NCBI GenBank assembly: GCA_020849935.1 | Contig: JADZFJ010000276.1 | Location: 1 to 5,886 of the forward strand | Direction of reading: 5' to 3' | DNA from: Crocinitomix sp. | GTDB lineage: Bacteria; Bacteroidota; Bacteroidia; Flavobacteriales_D; Crocinitomicaceae | DNA length: 5,886 nucleotides | Shown here: in pieces, positions 1 through 5,886 of the stretch | Layout of the letters: every line of letters starts with the position of its first letter | How positions within the stretch are numbered: position 1 is the stretch's first letter | Notes under the pieces: model-generated | What the model saw: only the letters and a program-made list of their open reading frames with translations | The model's database searches: none | What the model was told of the DNA's origin: nothing | Translations under genes and position numbers: made by a program

Positions 1-368
1 GTTTCGTCGGCTGATTTGGAATAACCAAAATCGACAGCTCGAGTAAAAAATTGTTTTGCGCGGTCAATTTTGCGGGCAGCTAATAATTCTTGGGTGCGTA
101 AAACACCCAAATCTTCACTAAATTCTTCGCCAATTAAGTTTTGACCACCATCACCACGTGTTAAGGAAAGATAGGCCGTTTCTGCTTTTTCAGACAAGGA
201 AAACCAAGCCAAAGCGCGTGTATTTTCATCATCTGGATGTGCAGCAATGTACAAGACTCTTTTTAAGGAATGTACTTTTTGTAGATCTACATAAATTTCG
301 GCGCTCGTTTTATTGGCAAAACTAAAGCACGAAATCAGAAAACAAATTGCACTGAAAATATACCGCAT
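1..368 (-). CDS. Secreted PIG-L/LmbE-family deacetylase, N-terminal part (runs off the window)
   Basis: This minus-strand frame is open from the ATG at 366-368 to the window edge and gives 122 residues plus part of another codon. Residues 1 to about 23 form a signal peptide (basic start, hydrophobic core ICFLISCFSF). The core IAAHPDDENT at 41-50 holds the AHPDDE signature of the PIG-L/LmbE metal-dependent N-deacetylases. By analogy with MshB, His44 and Asp47 would bind zinc and Asp46 would be the general base; the third zinc ligand would lie in the missing part. The stretch YLSLTRGDGGQNLIGEE (66-82) and RTQELLAARKID (91-102) match the secreted Bacteroidota branch of the family as I remember it, whose members are usually several hundred residues longer. 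The family removes acetyl groups from N-acetylated sugars, but the substrate here is unknown. It lies downstream of a strong terminator, so it probably has its own promoter. Confidence 0.9.
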   Translation of the reverse strand, partial: MRYIFSAICFLISCFSFANKTSAEIYVDLQKVHSLKRVLYIAAHPDDENTRALAWFSLSEKAETAYLSLTRGDGGQNLIGEEFSEDLGVLRTQELLAARKIDRAKQFFTRAVDFGYSKSADE

Positions 369-387
369 AATTGGATGTTGAAACATA

Positions 388-395
388 CAAATATA
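388..395 (-). promoter_or_regulatory. Possible Bacteroidota -7 promoter element for the deacetylase gene
   Basis: Read on the minus strand this is TATATTTG, an exact match to the Bacteroidota -7 consensus TAnnTTTG. It lies 19 bases before the ATG at 366-368, which would leave a very short leader. No clear TTTG-type -33 element is present at the expected distance upstream, so this is a half-supported promoter. The need for a promoter here is supported by the strong terminator upstream at 487-520. Confidence 0.35.
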
Positions 396-486
396 GGGAG
401 AAAGGAAAATAGAATTGTTATTTTTTTGTTAAACCTTGGTATTTCCCTTCCCTTAAATTATATTGGATTTTGGTTGATAGACAAAA

Positions 487-520
487 AAAAGAGGTCGAAT
501 CATTTGATCCGACCTCTTTT
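487..520 (-). terminator. Strong intrinsic terminator after the 704-residue T9SS protein gene
   Basis: On the minus strand the arms AAAAGAGGTCGGATC and GATTCGACCTCTTTT form a 15-bp stem with one G-U pair and a four-base AAAT loop. The run of A at 483-490 on the plus strand continues the transcript as U residues. The hairpin begins about 20 bases after the stop codon at 540-542. On the plus strand the G-U pair becomes an A-C mismatch, which fits termination of the minus-strand gene as its job. Confidence 0.88.
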
Positions 521-539
521 GCAAAAATCTTAATGAAGC

Positions 540-2654
540 TTAATTTTTAACAATTTTAGCTGTGGTTGTTTCTCCGTCTGCTTGAATTGTGATGAAATAA
601 TTTCCATTCGCAAAATTATCCAATGACAAGGAAACTTTATCCGTTCCACTTGCTTTGAGTAAAACAGCTCCTGAAATATCAGTGACTTCATAGTTGAAGA
701 ATCCAGCATGTTCAACAATAACCATTCCTGTGGTAGGATTTGGATAAACAAGCAAGTTGATGGTGGAATTATCTTCAATACTTAATTGGCTATTTACATC
801 AATGGTGACTGTTGTTGTACAACCGCTATCATCTTTTACCACCACTGTGTATGTTCCAGCAATTAAACCAGTTAAATCTTCTGTATCGTCAAAATCGCCA
901 GTTCCATCGTTGTCCCAATCAATAATATAAGGAGCGACACCACCAGAAACGGTAAGATCGATTGAACCGTCTGAACCTGCAATTTCATCGCCTGTTACAC
1001 TAGAAACTACGATTTCATCTGCAACTGTCATCTCAACGCTAGCTGTGTTTTCACAACCATTATCATCTGTTCCAACAACTGTAACGGTGAAAGTACCACT
1101 TACCAACATTTCAGTAGGTTCGTCGTCAATGATATCCATGTCCCAAACATACGTTGTTGCGCCACCTCCATTAAAGGTTACTTCAGCGCCATAACAAACA
1201 TCTGTTTCGCTGGCAGAAGCTGTAACAACAGGATTTGCGTGAACAGTCGCTTCAATAGAAGCAACATTTTCACAACCAAATTCATCTGTTCCAGTAACCG
1301 TATAGGTTGCGGTACCAATTGGTGCGGTAAACGGATCACCATCGGTTACTCCCATGTCCCAATCGTAAGAAGTGGCTCCTCCACCGGTAAATACAAAGGA
1401 CGCTCCATCGCAGACCTCCGAGTCATCCACCGAGGCGGTGACTGGTGGAGATTCGTGAACAATTACCGTCACTTCGGCTTCGTTGGTACAGGTATTGGCA
1501 TCGGTACCTGTTACGGTATATGTTCCTGTTTCGGTAGGTGAATAGGCGACACCATCCGTTACGGCGTCAGGCGACCACGTATAAGTTAATGCTCCACCTC
1601 CAGTAAATATGACATCTTCACCAATACAAATTTCTGCATCATCAACACTTGCAGTTACAGCAGGTGCAGCATGAACTAAAATTTCAACTGAGAAATCACA
1701 ATCATCATCAGAATCACTTGAAGCCGTGTAAGTAGTTGTTCCAACTGGTGGTTCAAAAGTCACACCGTTTACAACACCTAAATCCCAAGAAATTGATCCA
1801 CCAGTAAGAGAAGTTGCAGAAAGTGTTAAGCCGTCCCCTTGGCATAATTCAGTACCAGAAACAGAAGTTGTTAAGCTTGTGCATAAAACCGTGATAATCA
1901 CTTGGCCGTTTCCAATTCGAGCCCCAACAAAGTGTACAACGTCAGTTGCACTTGGAGTAGTATAACTGCTTCCACCTCCAGCACCTTCAAAACATCCAGA
2001 TCCACCACCATAGTATCCACCGCCACCACCTGTGCCATAAGACCCAACTGTATTTGATCCTCCAACGCCTAAGGCGCCATTACTATTTCCAGTACATGAT
2101 CCGTGACCAGTAGGGCCAGCAATTCCACCCGCAACTTGGGAGCCACCTGAACCGGTATATTGGCAATGTGAACACATATATAGACAACCACTTTCAGCGA
2201 TTAATCCACCACCATGACCGCCTTCGGCTGTCCAAGTACCACAATTACTTCCAGAACCGCCGCCGCCTCCAGCAACTATAATTCGGTTGGCAAGTGCCAC
2301 ACCACCTTGTCTTACATCAGAAGCGCCACCGCCTCCTCCATAAGAAGTATTCGTTCCTGGATTACCTCCTCCATTATATCCGCCTGTTGTGCCAGTGCCA
2401 GTGCCACCAACAAAAACATTTAACGTTTCACCGGGTGTTACTGTGAGGTTGGCAACAACTCTACCTCCGTATCCTAAACTTCCATAACCTGCTGCGCCGT
2501 ATAGATCCATTTGCACAGAAGTGACGCCAGGAGGCACGACATACGTTTGCATTCCACCTGTATAGTTAAAAGTGGTGACTTGTCCCCATAGGGTCGAAGT
2601 TAAAAGTCCAACGGATAAAAGAAGGAACTTATTTAATCGTAAAATTTGTTTCAT
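540..2654 (-). CDS. T9SS-exported multidomain protein: ALK/LTK-like glycine-rich head, four Ig-like repeats, SprB-like repeat, type A sorting domain
   Basis: A 704-residue protein built for export and surface display. Residues 1-24 are a signal peptide (KFLLLSVGLLTSTLWG, likely cut before Gln25). Residues 25 to about 256 are a jelly-roll-like and polyglycine domain: QTYVVPPGVTSV, LYGAAGYG, TVTPGETLNVFVGG, GGGGGASDV, RIIVAGGGGGSG, GGGGGYYGGGSG. Residues 257-544 hold four Ig/PKD-like modules of exactly 72 residues, each with a cysteine pair (271/319, 343/389, 415/461, 487/534). Residues 548-620 match the SprB repeat family (GSDGSIDLTVSGGVAPY, AGTYTVVVKDDSGC). Residues 633-704 are a type A sorting domain with the VYPNPTTG motif, a DISGAVLL strand and the end AKIVKN, which in this family directs passage through the type IX system and usually cell-surface attachment or release. 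No catalytic domain is seen, so adhesion or a structural role is inferred. The ATG at 2652-2654 directly precedes the signal peptide. There is no Shine-Dalgarno site, only an A-rich leader. Confidence 0.93.
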   Translation of the reverse strand: MKQILRLNKFLLLSVGLLTSTLWGQVTTFNYTGGMQTYVVPPGVTSVQMDLYGAAGYGSLGYGGRVVANLTVTPGETLNVFVGGTGTGTTGGYNGGGNPGTNTSYGGGGGASDVRQGGVALANRIIVAGGGGGSGSNCGTWTAEGGHGGGLIAESGCLYMCSHCQYTGSGGSQVAGGIAGPTGHGSCTGNSNGALGVGGSNTVGSYGTGGGGGYYGGGSGCFEGAGGGSSYTTPSATDVVHFVGARIGNGQVIITVLCTSLTTSVSGTELCQGDGLTLSATSLTGGSISWDLGVVNGVTFEPPVGTTTYTASSDSDDDCDFSVEILVHAAPAVTASVDDAEICIGEDVIFTGGGALTYTWSPDAVTDGVAYSPTETGTYTVTGTDANTCTNEAEVTVIVHESPPVTASVDDSEVCDGASFVFTGGGATSYDWDMGVTDGDPFTAPIGTATYTVTGTDEFGCENVASIEATVHANPVVTASASETDVCYGAEVTFNGGGATTYVWDMDIIDDEPTEMLVSGTFTVTVVGTDDNGCENTASVEMTVADEIVVSSVTGDEIAGSDGSIDLTVSGGVAPYIIDWDNDGTGDFDDTEDLTGLIAGTYTVVVKDDSGCTTTVTIDVNSQLSIEDNSTINLLVYPNPTTGMVIVEHAGFFNYEVTDISGAVLLKASGTDKVSLSLDNFANGNYFITIQADGETTTAKIVKN
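1023..1886 (-). repeat. Four tandem 72-residue (216-bp) Ig/PKD-like modules within the T9SS protein
   Basis: The units lie at 1671-1886, 1455-1670, 1239-1454 and 1023-1238. The first cysteine of each unit (residues 271, 343, 415, 487) recurs at exactly 72 residues. Units 2 to 4 also share TAS near the start, a GGGA(L/T)xYxW core whose glycines recur every 72 residues, and a TYTVTGTD-like strand before the second cysteine; units 2 and 3 end in VH. Unit 1 is the most diverged: GGSISW replaces the glycine-rich core and the cysteine spacing is 48 instead of 46-47. The DNA is only partly alike between units, so the duplication is not recent. Each cysteine pair could form an intradomain disulfide outside the cell. 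Confidence 0.85.
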
Positions 2655-2738
2655 AGCTGATTTTTATTGTATTGATCACTACAATATTATCAAAAAAATC
2701 CAAACTACCGTGCGATTATTGACTTTTTTTGAAAACAA

Positions 2739-2755
2739 AAAGAGCCTTGCCCTTT
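2739..2755 (-). terminator. Possible weak intrinsic terminator downstream of the lipoprotein gene
   Basis: On the minus strand the arms AAAGGG and CTCTTT pair over 6 bp (one G-U) around a CAAGG loop, and the next bases read TTGTTTTC. It lies about 130 bases past the lipoprotein stop codon and about 85 bases before the start of the 704-residue gene. The position suits separation of the two transcripts. The stem is short and its U run is interrupted by G, so the call is tentative. The rest of this 230-bp gap (2655-2884) is AT-rich and shows no gene; no clear -33/-7 promoter pair could be placed in it. Confidence 0.4.
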
Positions 2756-2884
2756 GTTCGTGGGTAATTAAAATGCAGTTGAGGGTGTATTAAGATCGCG
2801 AAAGATGAAATTTGAAAATTAATAACACCGAAATCACCTAATAGAATTAAGTAAATCCGCAACTATTGAAGATTTTTTAGGCGC

Positions 2885-3391
2885 TTATTTTCTTACCCAA
2901 TCAATTTGATTACCAAGAAAATCATCAAATTCCATAGATGCTTTTACTTCATCTCGGTAAGCTTGGATAGAAGTGATGGCATCAACTCCATTTACCTTAA
3001 GCGAGATGTCAAAAGAAGTCATTTTCTTTTTTTCTAGTTGTATGCAATAAACATAATAAGTTTCTATAGGAACACCATCGACAACTTGTTGAAGCACCAA
3101 AAATGTTTTCGCATTTAATTCGGTTAACCAAGCAATAAAACTTGGTCCATCTGCCATAAACATAGAACCTTTTTCTAAAACTTCGAAATTGTAGGTGTTT
3201 GCTTCTGTGCCTTTTGTGAATTCAACAGCCGTTGCTTCAACATCTGTTGCATCGGTTGTCCACACTCCAATCAATTCTGGGTTTAATTTAACTTCCCCTT
3301 TTTTTCCTAAAGGGAAACTAGAGCCTATTGGGCAGGCGGTTAATAGGATGGTACATACTGCCAATATTGAGAGGGATGCAAAAAATTTCAT
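2885..3391 (-). CDS. Small lipoprotein of unknown function
   Basis: A 168-residue protein starting at the ATG at 3389-3391. Residues 1-19 are a lipoprotein signal peptide and LLTAC at 16-20 is a lipobox, so Cys20 would be lipidated after cleavage by signal peptidase II. The residues after it (PIGSSFPLGKKG) lack the acidic surface-export signal described for Bacteroidota lipoproteins, which suggests a periplasm-facing anchor; this is inference. From about residue 36 the pattern NPELIGVW followed by alternating beta-strand-like stretches and closing with QIDWVRK resembles small beta-sheet lipoproteins that open with an L-x-G-x-W motif, as in lipocalin-like folds. The similarity is too faint to assign a family. 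I do not recognise the gene. The leader is A-rich (TAAAAAATAAAAC before the ATG) with no Shine-Dalgarno site. It follows the 729-residue gene by 182 bp on the same strand. Confidence 0.85.
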   Translation of the reverse strand: MKFFASLSILAVCTILLTACPIGSSFPLGKKGEVKLNPELIGVWTTDATDVEATAVEFTKGTEANTYNFEVLEKGSMFMADGPSFIAWLTELNAKTFLVLQQVVDGVPIETYYVYCIQLEKKKMTSFDISLKVNGVDAITSIQAYRDEVKASMEFDDFLGNQIDWVRK

Positions 3392-3473
3392 GTTTTATTT
3401 TTTAGTTATGTGCACTTTAAGACAATTCTTATGCCACAAATTTGACGAATTTTTTCTCAAATCGCTAATTTTT

Positions 3474-3498
3474 ATTGAATTATTGTGTATTATTCAAT
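3474..3498. repeat. AT-rich inverted repeat upstream of the lipoprotein gene
   Basis: The arms ATTGAAT (3474-3480) and ATTCAAT (3492-3498) are perfect inverted copies around an 11-base spacer. It sits between the stop of the 729-residue gene and the start of the lipoprotein gene, about 83 bases before the latter. Neither strand continues in a U run, so it is not a typical terminator. It could be an operator for the lipoprotein gene, or chance in AT-rich DNA. Confidence 0.25.
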
Positions 3499-3573
3499 GT
3501 TAGCATATTTCGCTTTTATGGTTAAATCTTAAATGAAATAATTCTCGAAGGATAAATAATTTAAACTATTGAA

Positions 3574-5763
3574 TTAAAGGATAATGATTTTTTTCTTGAT
3601 GATCAAGCCGTTTTCTGAAATCGTTGTAATGTAATAAATACCAGTAGCCAAGTTAACACTGAAATAGTCAACAAAATTATCTAGCAAAACAATCCTACCT
3701 AAATTATCGACAATTATGATTTCTTTATTTTCTTCATCGTTGCCAAAAATGTATAATTGATTGTTTATAAAGTTAATTTGGAGTTCATCAGATTCTTGAA
3801 AATTTTGAAAGTTAGCATCATCAAATTCTGGACTGTCCATTGGTGCCAAGCCCTCACCTGCGATTACGCATAACGAATGTCTGAACTCTTCTTCTCCACA
3901 ATCGTTGTACAATCTAACATCTACCCAATAATTCCCTGCAATTAAATCATGTCCATTCGTTTTCTTTCCATCCCAAGGGCAAATTTCTCCATCTTCTGGA
4001 ATAAAACCACTTCCATAAAATACCGTAGGTCCCCAAGGATGAAAAACTTCAAAAGTATAGGTGCAAGCCATATTCACTGAAAAACAATAAAAATCGTTCA
4101 TCCCATCCAATGTGAGCGGCGAGATCACATTTGGTAATGTTCCGATAATGCCAAAATCCCCCGATTTAATCCAATTGAAAGTAGTAGAAGCCAAACCTCC
4201 GCAGTAGCTTTCAGCACTTACAATAAATTCCACATCTTCGCAGCAACTTACCTCTAAATGGTTAATGGAAAAATCAATTGACAATCCGTCAAAATCGATG
4301 CCCCTATAATACGTGTAGCAACGCTCACCTAAAGCAGTCGTGGTAAAACAAATATCTACTACATCAACTGAAGAGTTCACCAAAATTGTCGTTGATAATT
4401 GGTCGTTTTCATATGTTAAATCTGCGTACGTGACTGTTGGAGGAGTGTCGAGACCATCCGAATAATTTACTGTTACTAAAAAAAATCCAGCCGAATGATA
4501 TTCATCAACGTAGCAATCTTTTTCATAATGAACAGTGTACGTTATTGTACCATTGCTTCCTGGGGGTATAAAAGTTGGGTTGGCCACGTTTGGATTATCC
4601 AAATGGGTAGATGGATACCAAGTAAATGAAGCAAATGTACCATCAAAATCTTCTAAGCCGATTGCAGTTGAATCAGAGATACAATAAAACCGTTTGTTTG
4701 CAATTGAAGTAGGTGGACAAATATCTTGACATGGTTCGATAATCGCTTCGAATACAGCGCCGTTAATGCTATCAACTTCAAAACCGTCTTCTAAAATAAT
4801 TTCATTTCCTGCTCTAAACACAGTATGGCTTGTGGCCAAAACGGTGACAGGACCATCTTGATGTCCTGCTTCTGGATCAACACCTGTACCTGCGATAATA
4901 AAATCACTAGCTTGAAAAACTTCAACTGGATAGTTAAATACAGTATTATCAAAGTACCATTGATCACGGCATAAATTGCTAGAAACTTCAATTATTTTTA
5001 GATCATCCCAATAAAACTGGTCAGCGCTACCAATAGAGAGCCATTCAAAATCTTCTGTTGCTTGAAAATAACCACGATAGCGTGTCCAACCTAAACTGTC
5101 TTCACCTAAGAATGGGTATTCACATAATAAAACTGTTTGACTCGGTCCGTTTCCACCATATTCTGTTATATATTGATTATAGCCACATACATGCGGTTTT
5201 TTAGTGAATAGGTCAATCGTACCAGTTTGTCCAGGGTAAGAATCATCAGTTCCAACGAAAGCTTCTATGTAATAAAAGTTATTTTTAACAATAGTGAATT
5301 CGGGTTCAATAATCACAAATTCGCCTTCGCCAGTTCCAGTATAAGCACAAAATTCACCAGAAAAAAAACGTTGAAATTCGCTATTGGAACCATCATCGAT
5401 CGTTAATGGTTGGTAGGTAATATCAGGGGTGCAGATTGGATCGTTTAATGGGGCTCCACAAGTTACATATCTTCTATTAGGTACGGTCCAATTGTCGCAA
5501 TAACTCCAATATTGCACAATTTTCTCATATTTATTTAAGCCTTCAAAACAATCTGCACAACCACTATAACGCATGTCCCCAAGTCCTTCTTCTGTAGAAC
5601 CCAACTCTGAGGTTAGCCAAGCTTCGACGTTTGTGGATTCAAAACTATAATTAGGTATGATATTATTCCAAGGTGTTTGAGAGTAACTTGTCCCAATCAT
5701 GAAAATAGAAATAATACATAAGAAAAAGATTCTAAATTCTTTATTTTTAAAATAAATTCGCAT
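3574..5763 (-). CDS. T9SS-exported multidomain protein with jelly-roll-like head, 3-coathanger stack, Ig-like module, CHU_C-like module and type A sorting domain
   Basis: A 729-residue protein. Residues 1-28 are a signal peptide (hydrophobic FFLCIISIFMIGTS, likely cut before Gln29). Residues 30-260 open with NIIPNYSFES and close with YWDDLKIIEV, the hallmarks of galactose-binding-like jelly-roll domains of Bacteroidota surface proteins. Residues 262-346 match the 3-coathanger stack family (GPVTVLATSHTVFRAGNEI, ILEDGFEV, GAVFEAIIEPC). Residues 350-434 are an Ig-like module with YPSTHLDNPNVANPTFIPPG and TITYTVHY. Residues 435-539 are beta-rich and unassigned. Residues 540-634 look like a degenerate gliding-motility C-terminal (CHU_C) module: LTLDGMNDFYCF, FEVFHPWGPTVFY, WDGKKTNG and AGNYWVDVRL. 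Residues 660-729 are a type A sorting domain (IIIVDNLGRIVLL, LATGIYYITT, KKKIIIL), though the usual YPNP opening is replaced by LYIFGND. The mature protein has 23 cysteines, which fits an extracellular, disulfide-bonded protein. No catalytic motif is seen; ligand binding or adhesion is inferred. The ATG at 5761-5763 precedes the signal peptide; no Shine-Dalgarno site is seen. Confidence 0.92.
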   Translation of the reverse strand: MRIYFKNKEFRIFFLCIISIFMIGTSYSQTPWNNIIPNYSFESTNVEAWLTSELGSTEEGLGDMRYSGCADCFEGLNKYEKIVQYWSYCDNWTVPNRRYVTCGAPLNDPICTPDITYQPLTIDDGSNSEFQRFFSGEFCAYTGTGEGEFVIIEPEFTIVKNNFYYIEAFVGTDDSYPGQTGTIDLFTKKPHVCGYNQYITEYGGNGPSQTVLLCEYPFLGEDSLGWTRYRGYFQATEDFEWLSIGSADQFYWDDLKIIEVSSNLCRDQWYFDNTVFNYPVEVFQASDFIIAGTGVDPEAGHQDGPVTVLATSHTVFRAGNEIILEDGFEVDSINGAVFEAIIEPCQDICPPTSIANKRFYCISDSTAIGLEDFDGTFASFTWYPSTHLDNPNVANPTFIPPGSNGTITYTVHYEKDCYVDEYHSAGFFLVTVNYSDGLDTPPTVTYADLTYENDQLSTTILVNSSVDVVDICFTTTALGERCYTYYRGIDFDGLSIDFSINHLEVSCCEDVEFIVSAESYCGGLASTTFNWIKSGDFGIIGTLPNVISPLTLDGMNDFYCFSVNMACTYTFEVFHPWGPTVFYGSGFIPEDGEICPWDGKKTNGHDLIAGNYWVDVRLYNDCGEEEFRHSLCVIAGEGLAPMDSPEFDDANFQNFQESDELQINFINNQLYIFGNDEENKEIIIVDNLGRIVLLDNFVDYFSVNLATGIYYITTISENGLIIKKKIIIL

Positions 5764-5784
5764 ATGTTGAAGTTTTAATATAGG

Positions 5785-5804
5785 TTCACCTTGTTAAAGG
5801 TGAA
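5785..5804. promoter_or_regulatory. Perfect palindromic hairpin upstream of the 729-residue gene
   Basis: The arms TTCACCTT and AAGGTGAA are perfect inverted copies of 8 bp around a four-base spacer, ending 21 bases before the ATG at 5761-5763. On the minus strand the palindrome lies between TTTCAC (5800-5805) and TATATT (5777-5782), which are 17 bases apart. This could be a -35/-10 pair with an operator inside, but it would leave a leader of only about 6 bases and is not the usual Bacteroidota promoter type. On the plus strand it is followed by ATTTTAGTTTT, so it could also end plus-strand transcription. Its role is unresolved. Confidence 0.35.
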
Positions 5805-5886
5805 ATTTTAGTTTTAGGGCTGGGAAAGGAAGTTGATCCCAAGTTCCATATATATTCAAATAAACCCTAGGAGACAAGGAAAATGA

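Noticed and set aside
530..778. Minus-strand 82-residue open frame
   Set aside because: It overlaps the 3' end of the 704-residue gene in another frame and has no recognisable domain or signal.
1239..1541. Plus-strand 100-residue open frame
   Set aside because: It lies antisense to the Ig-like repeats, where biased repeat codons keep the opposite frame open. Its composition resembles no protein family.
1023..1886. Regular 216-bp repeats as a CRISPR or other non-coding array
   Set aside because: The period is a whole number of codons within one open reading frame and the conservation is at protein level.
2163..2186. Cys-x3-Cys-x2-Cys as a radical SAM iron-sulfur motif
   Set aside because: The spacing matches, but it lies in an exported glycine-rich domain with no radical SAM barrel, so it is a coincidence.
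2236..2345. G-rich minus-strand tracts as G-quadruplexes
   Set aside because: The tracts are mostly GG from GGN glycine codons, without regular runs of three or more G, so codon use explains them.
2214..2423. Plus-strand 69-residue Ser/Thr/Ala-rich open frame
   Set aside because: It is the reverse complement of glycine-rich codons in the glycine-rich domain, which gives serine, alanine and threonine codons.
2572..2793. Plus-strand 73-residue open frame crossing the 5' end of the 704-residue gene
   Set aside because: About a third of it is antisense to the signal peptide region and the rest is AT-rich intergenic DNA. No motif is seen.
3195..3503. Plus-strand 102-residue open frame
   Set aside because: Two thirds is antisense to the lipoprotein gene, whose lipobox and signal peptide are convincing.
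4791..4991. Minus-strand 66-residue hydrophobic open frame
   Set aside because: It lies inside the 729-residue gene in another frame, across the 3-coathanger domain. The hydrophobicity follows from the frame shift.

Overview
The window looks like chromosomal DNA of a Bacteroidota bacterium, most likely of the order Flavobacteriales. The basis is AT-rich DNA with A-rich leaders instead of Shine-Dalgarno sites, two large exported proteins ending in type IX secretion (T9SS) type A sorting domains, and domain families typical of that phylum (SprB-like repeat, 3-coathanger stack, CHU_C-like module, secreted PIG-L deacetylase). Genus cannot be fixed from this sequence.

All four supported genes lie on the minus strand and all encode exported proteins. 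In transcription order (right to left) they are: a 729-residue multidomain T9SS-exported protein (3574-5763); a 168-residue lipoprotein (2885-3391); a 704-residue T9SS-exported protein with a glycine-rich head, four Ig-like modules and an SprB-like repeat (540-2654); and the first 122 residues of a secreted PIG-L/LmbE-type deacetylase (1-368), cut by the window edge. Gaps are 182, 230 and 171 bp. A very strong intrinsic terminator (487-520) closes the 704-residue gene, and a weaker one (2739-2755) may close the lipoprotein gene. The genes are therefore probably separate transcription units rather than one operon.

The genes show no shared pathway beyond a common destination. The two large proteins look like cell-surface or secreted adhesin-type or structural proteins, the lipoprotein is anchored in a membrane, and the deacetylase acts in the periplasm or outside. 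No tRNA, rRNA, CRISPR, insertion sequence or phage gene was seen.

The most interesting item is the head of the 704-residue protein. Its order of landmarks resembles the extracellular glycine-rich domain of the animal receptor kinases ALK and LTK, here fused to an Ig-like array with an exact 72-residue period. Second is the 729-residue protein, which carries a degenerate CHU_C (type B-like) module just before its type A sorting domain. I found no convincing evidence of a new multi-gene system.
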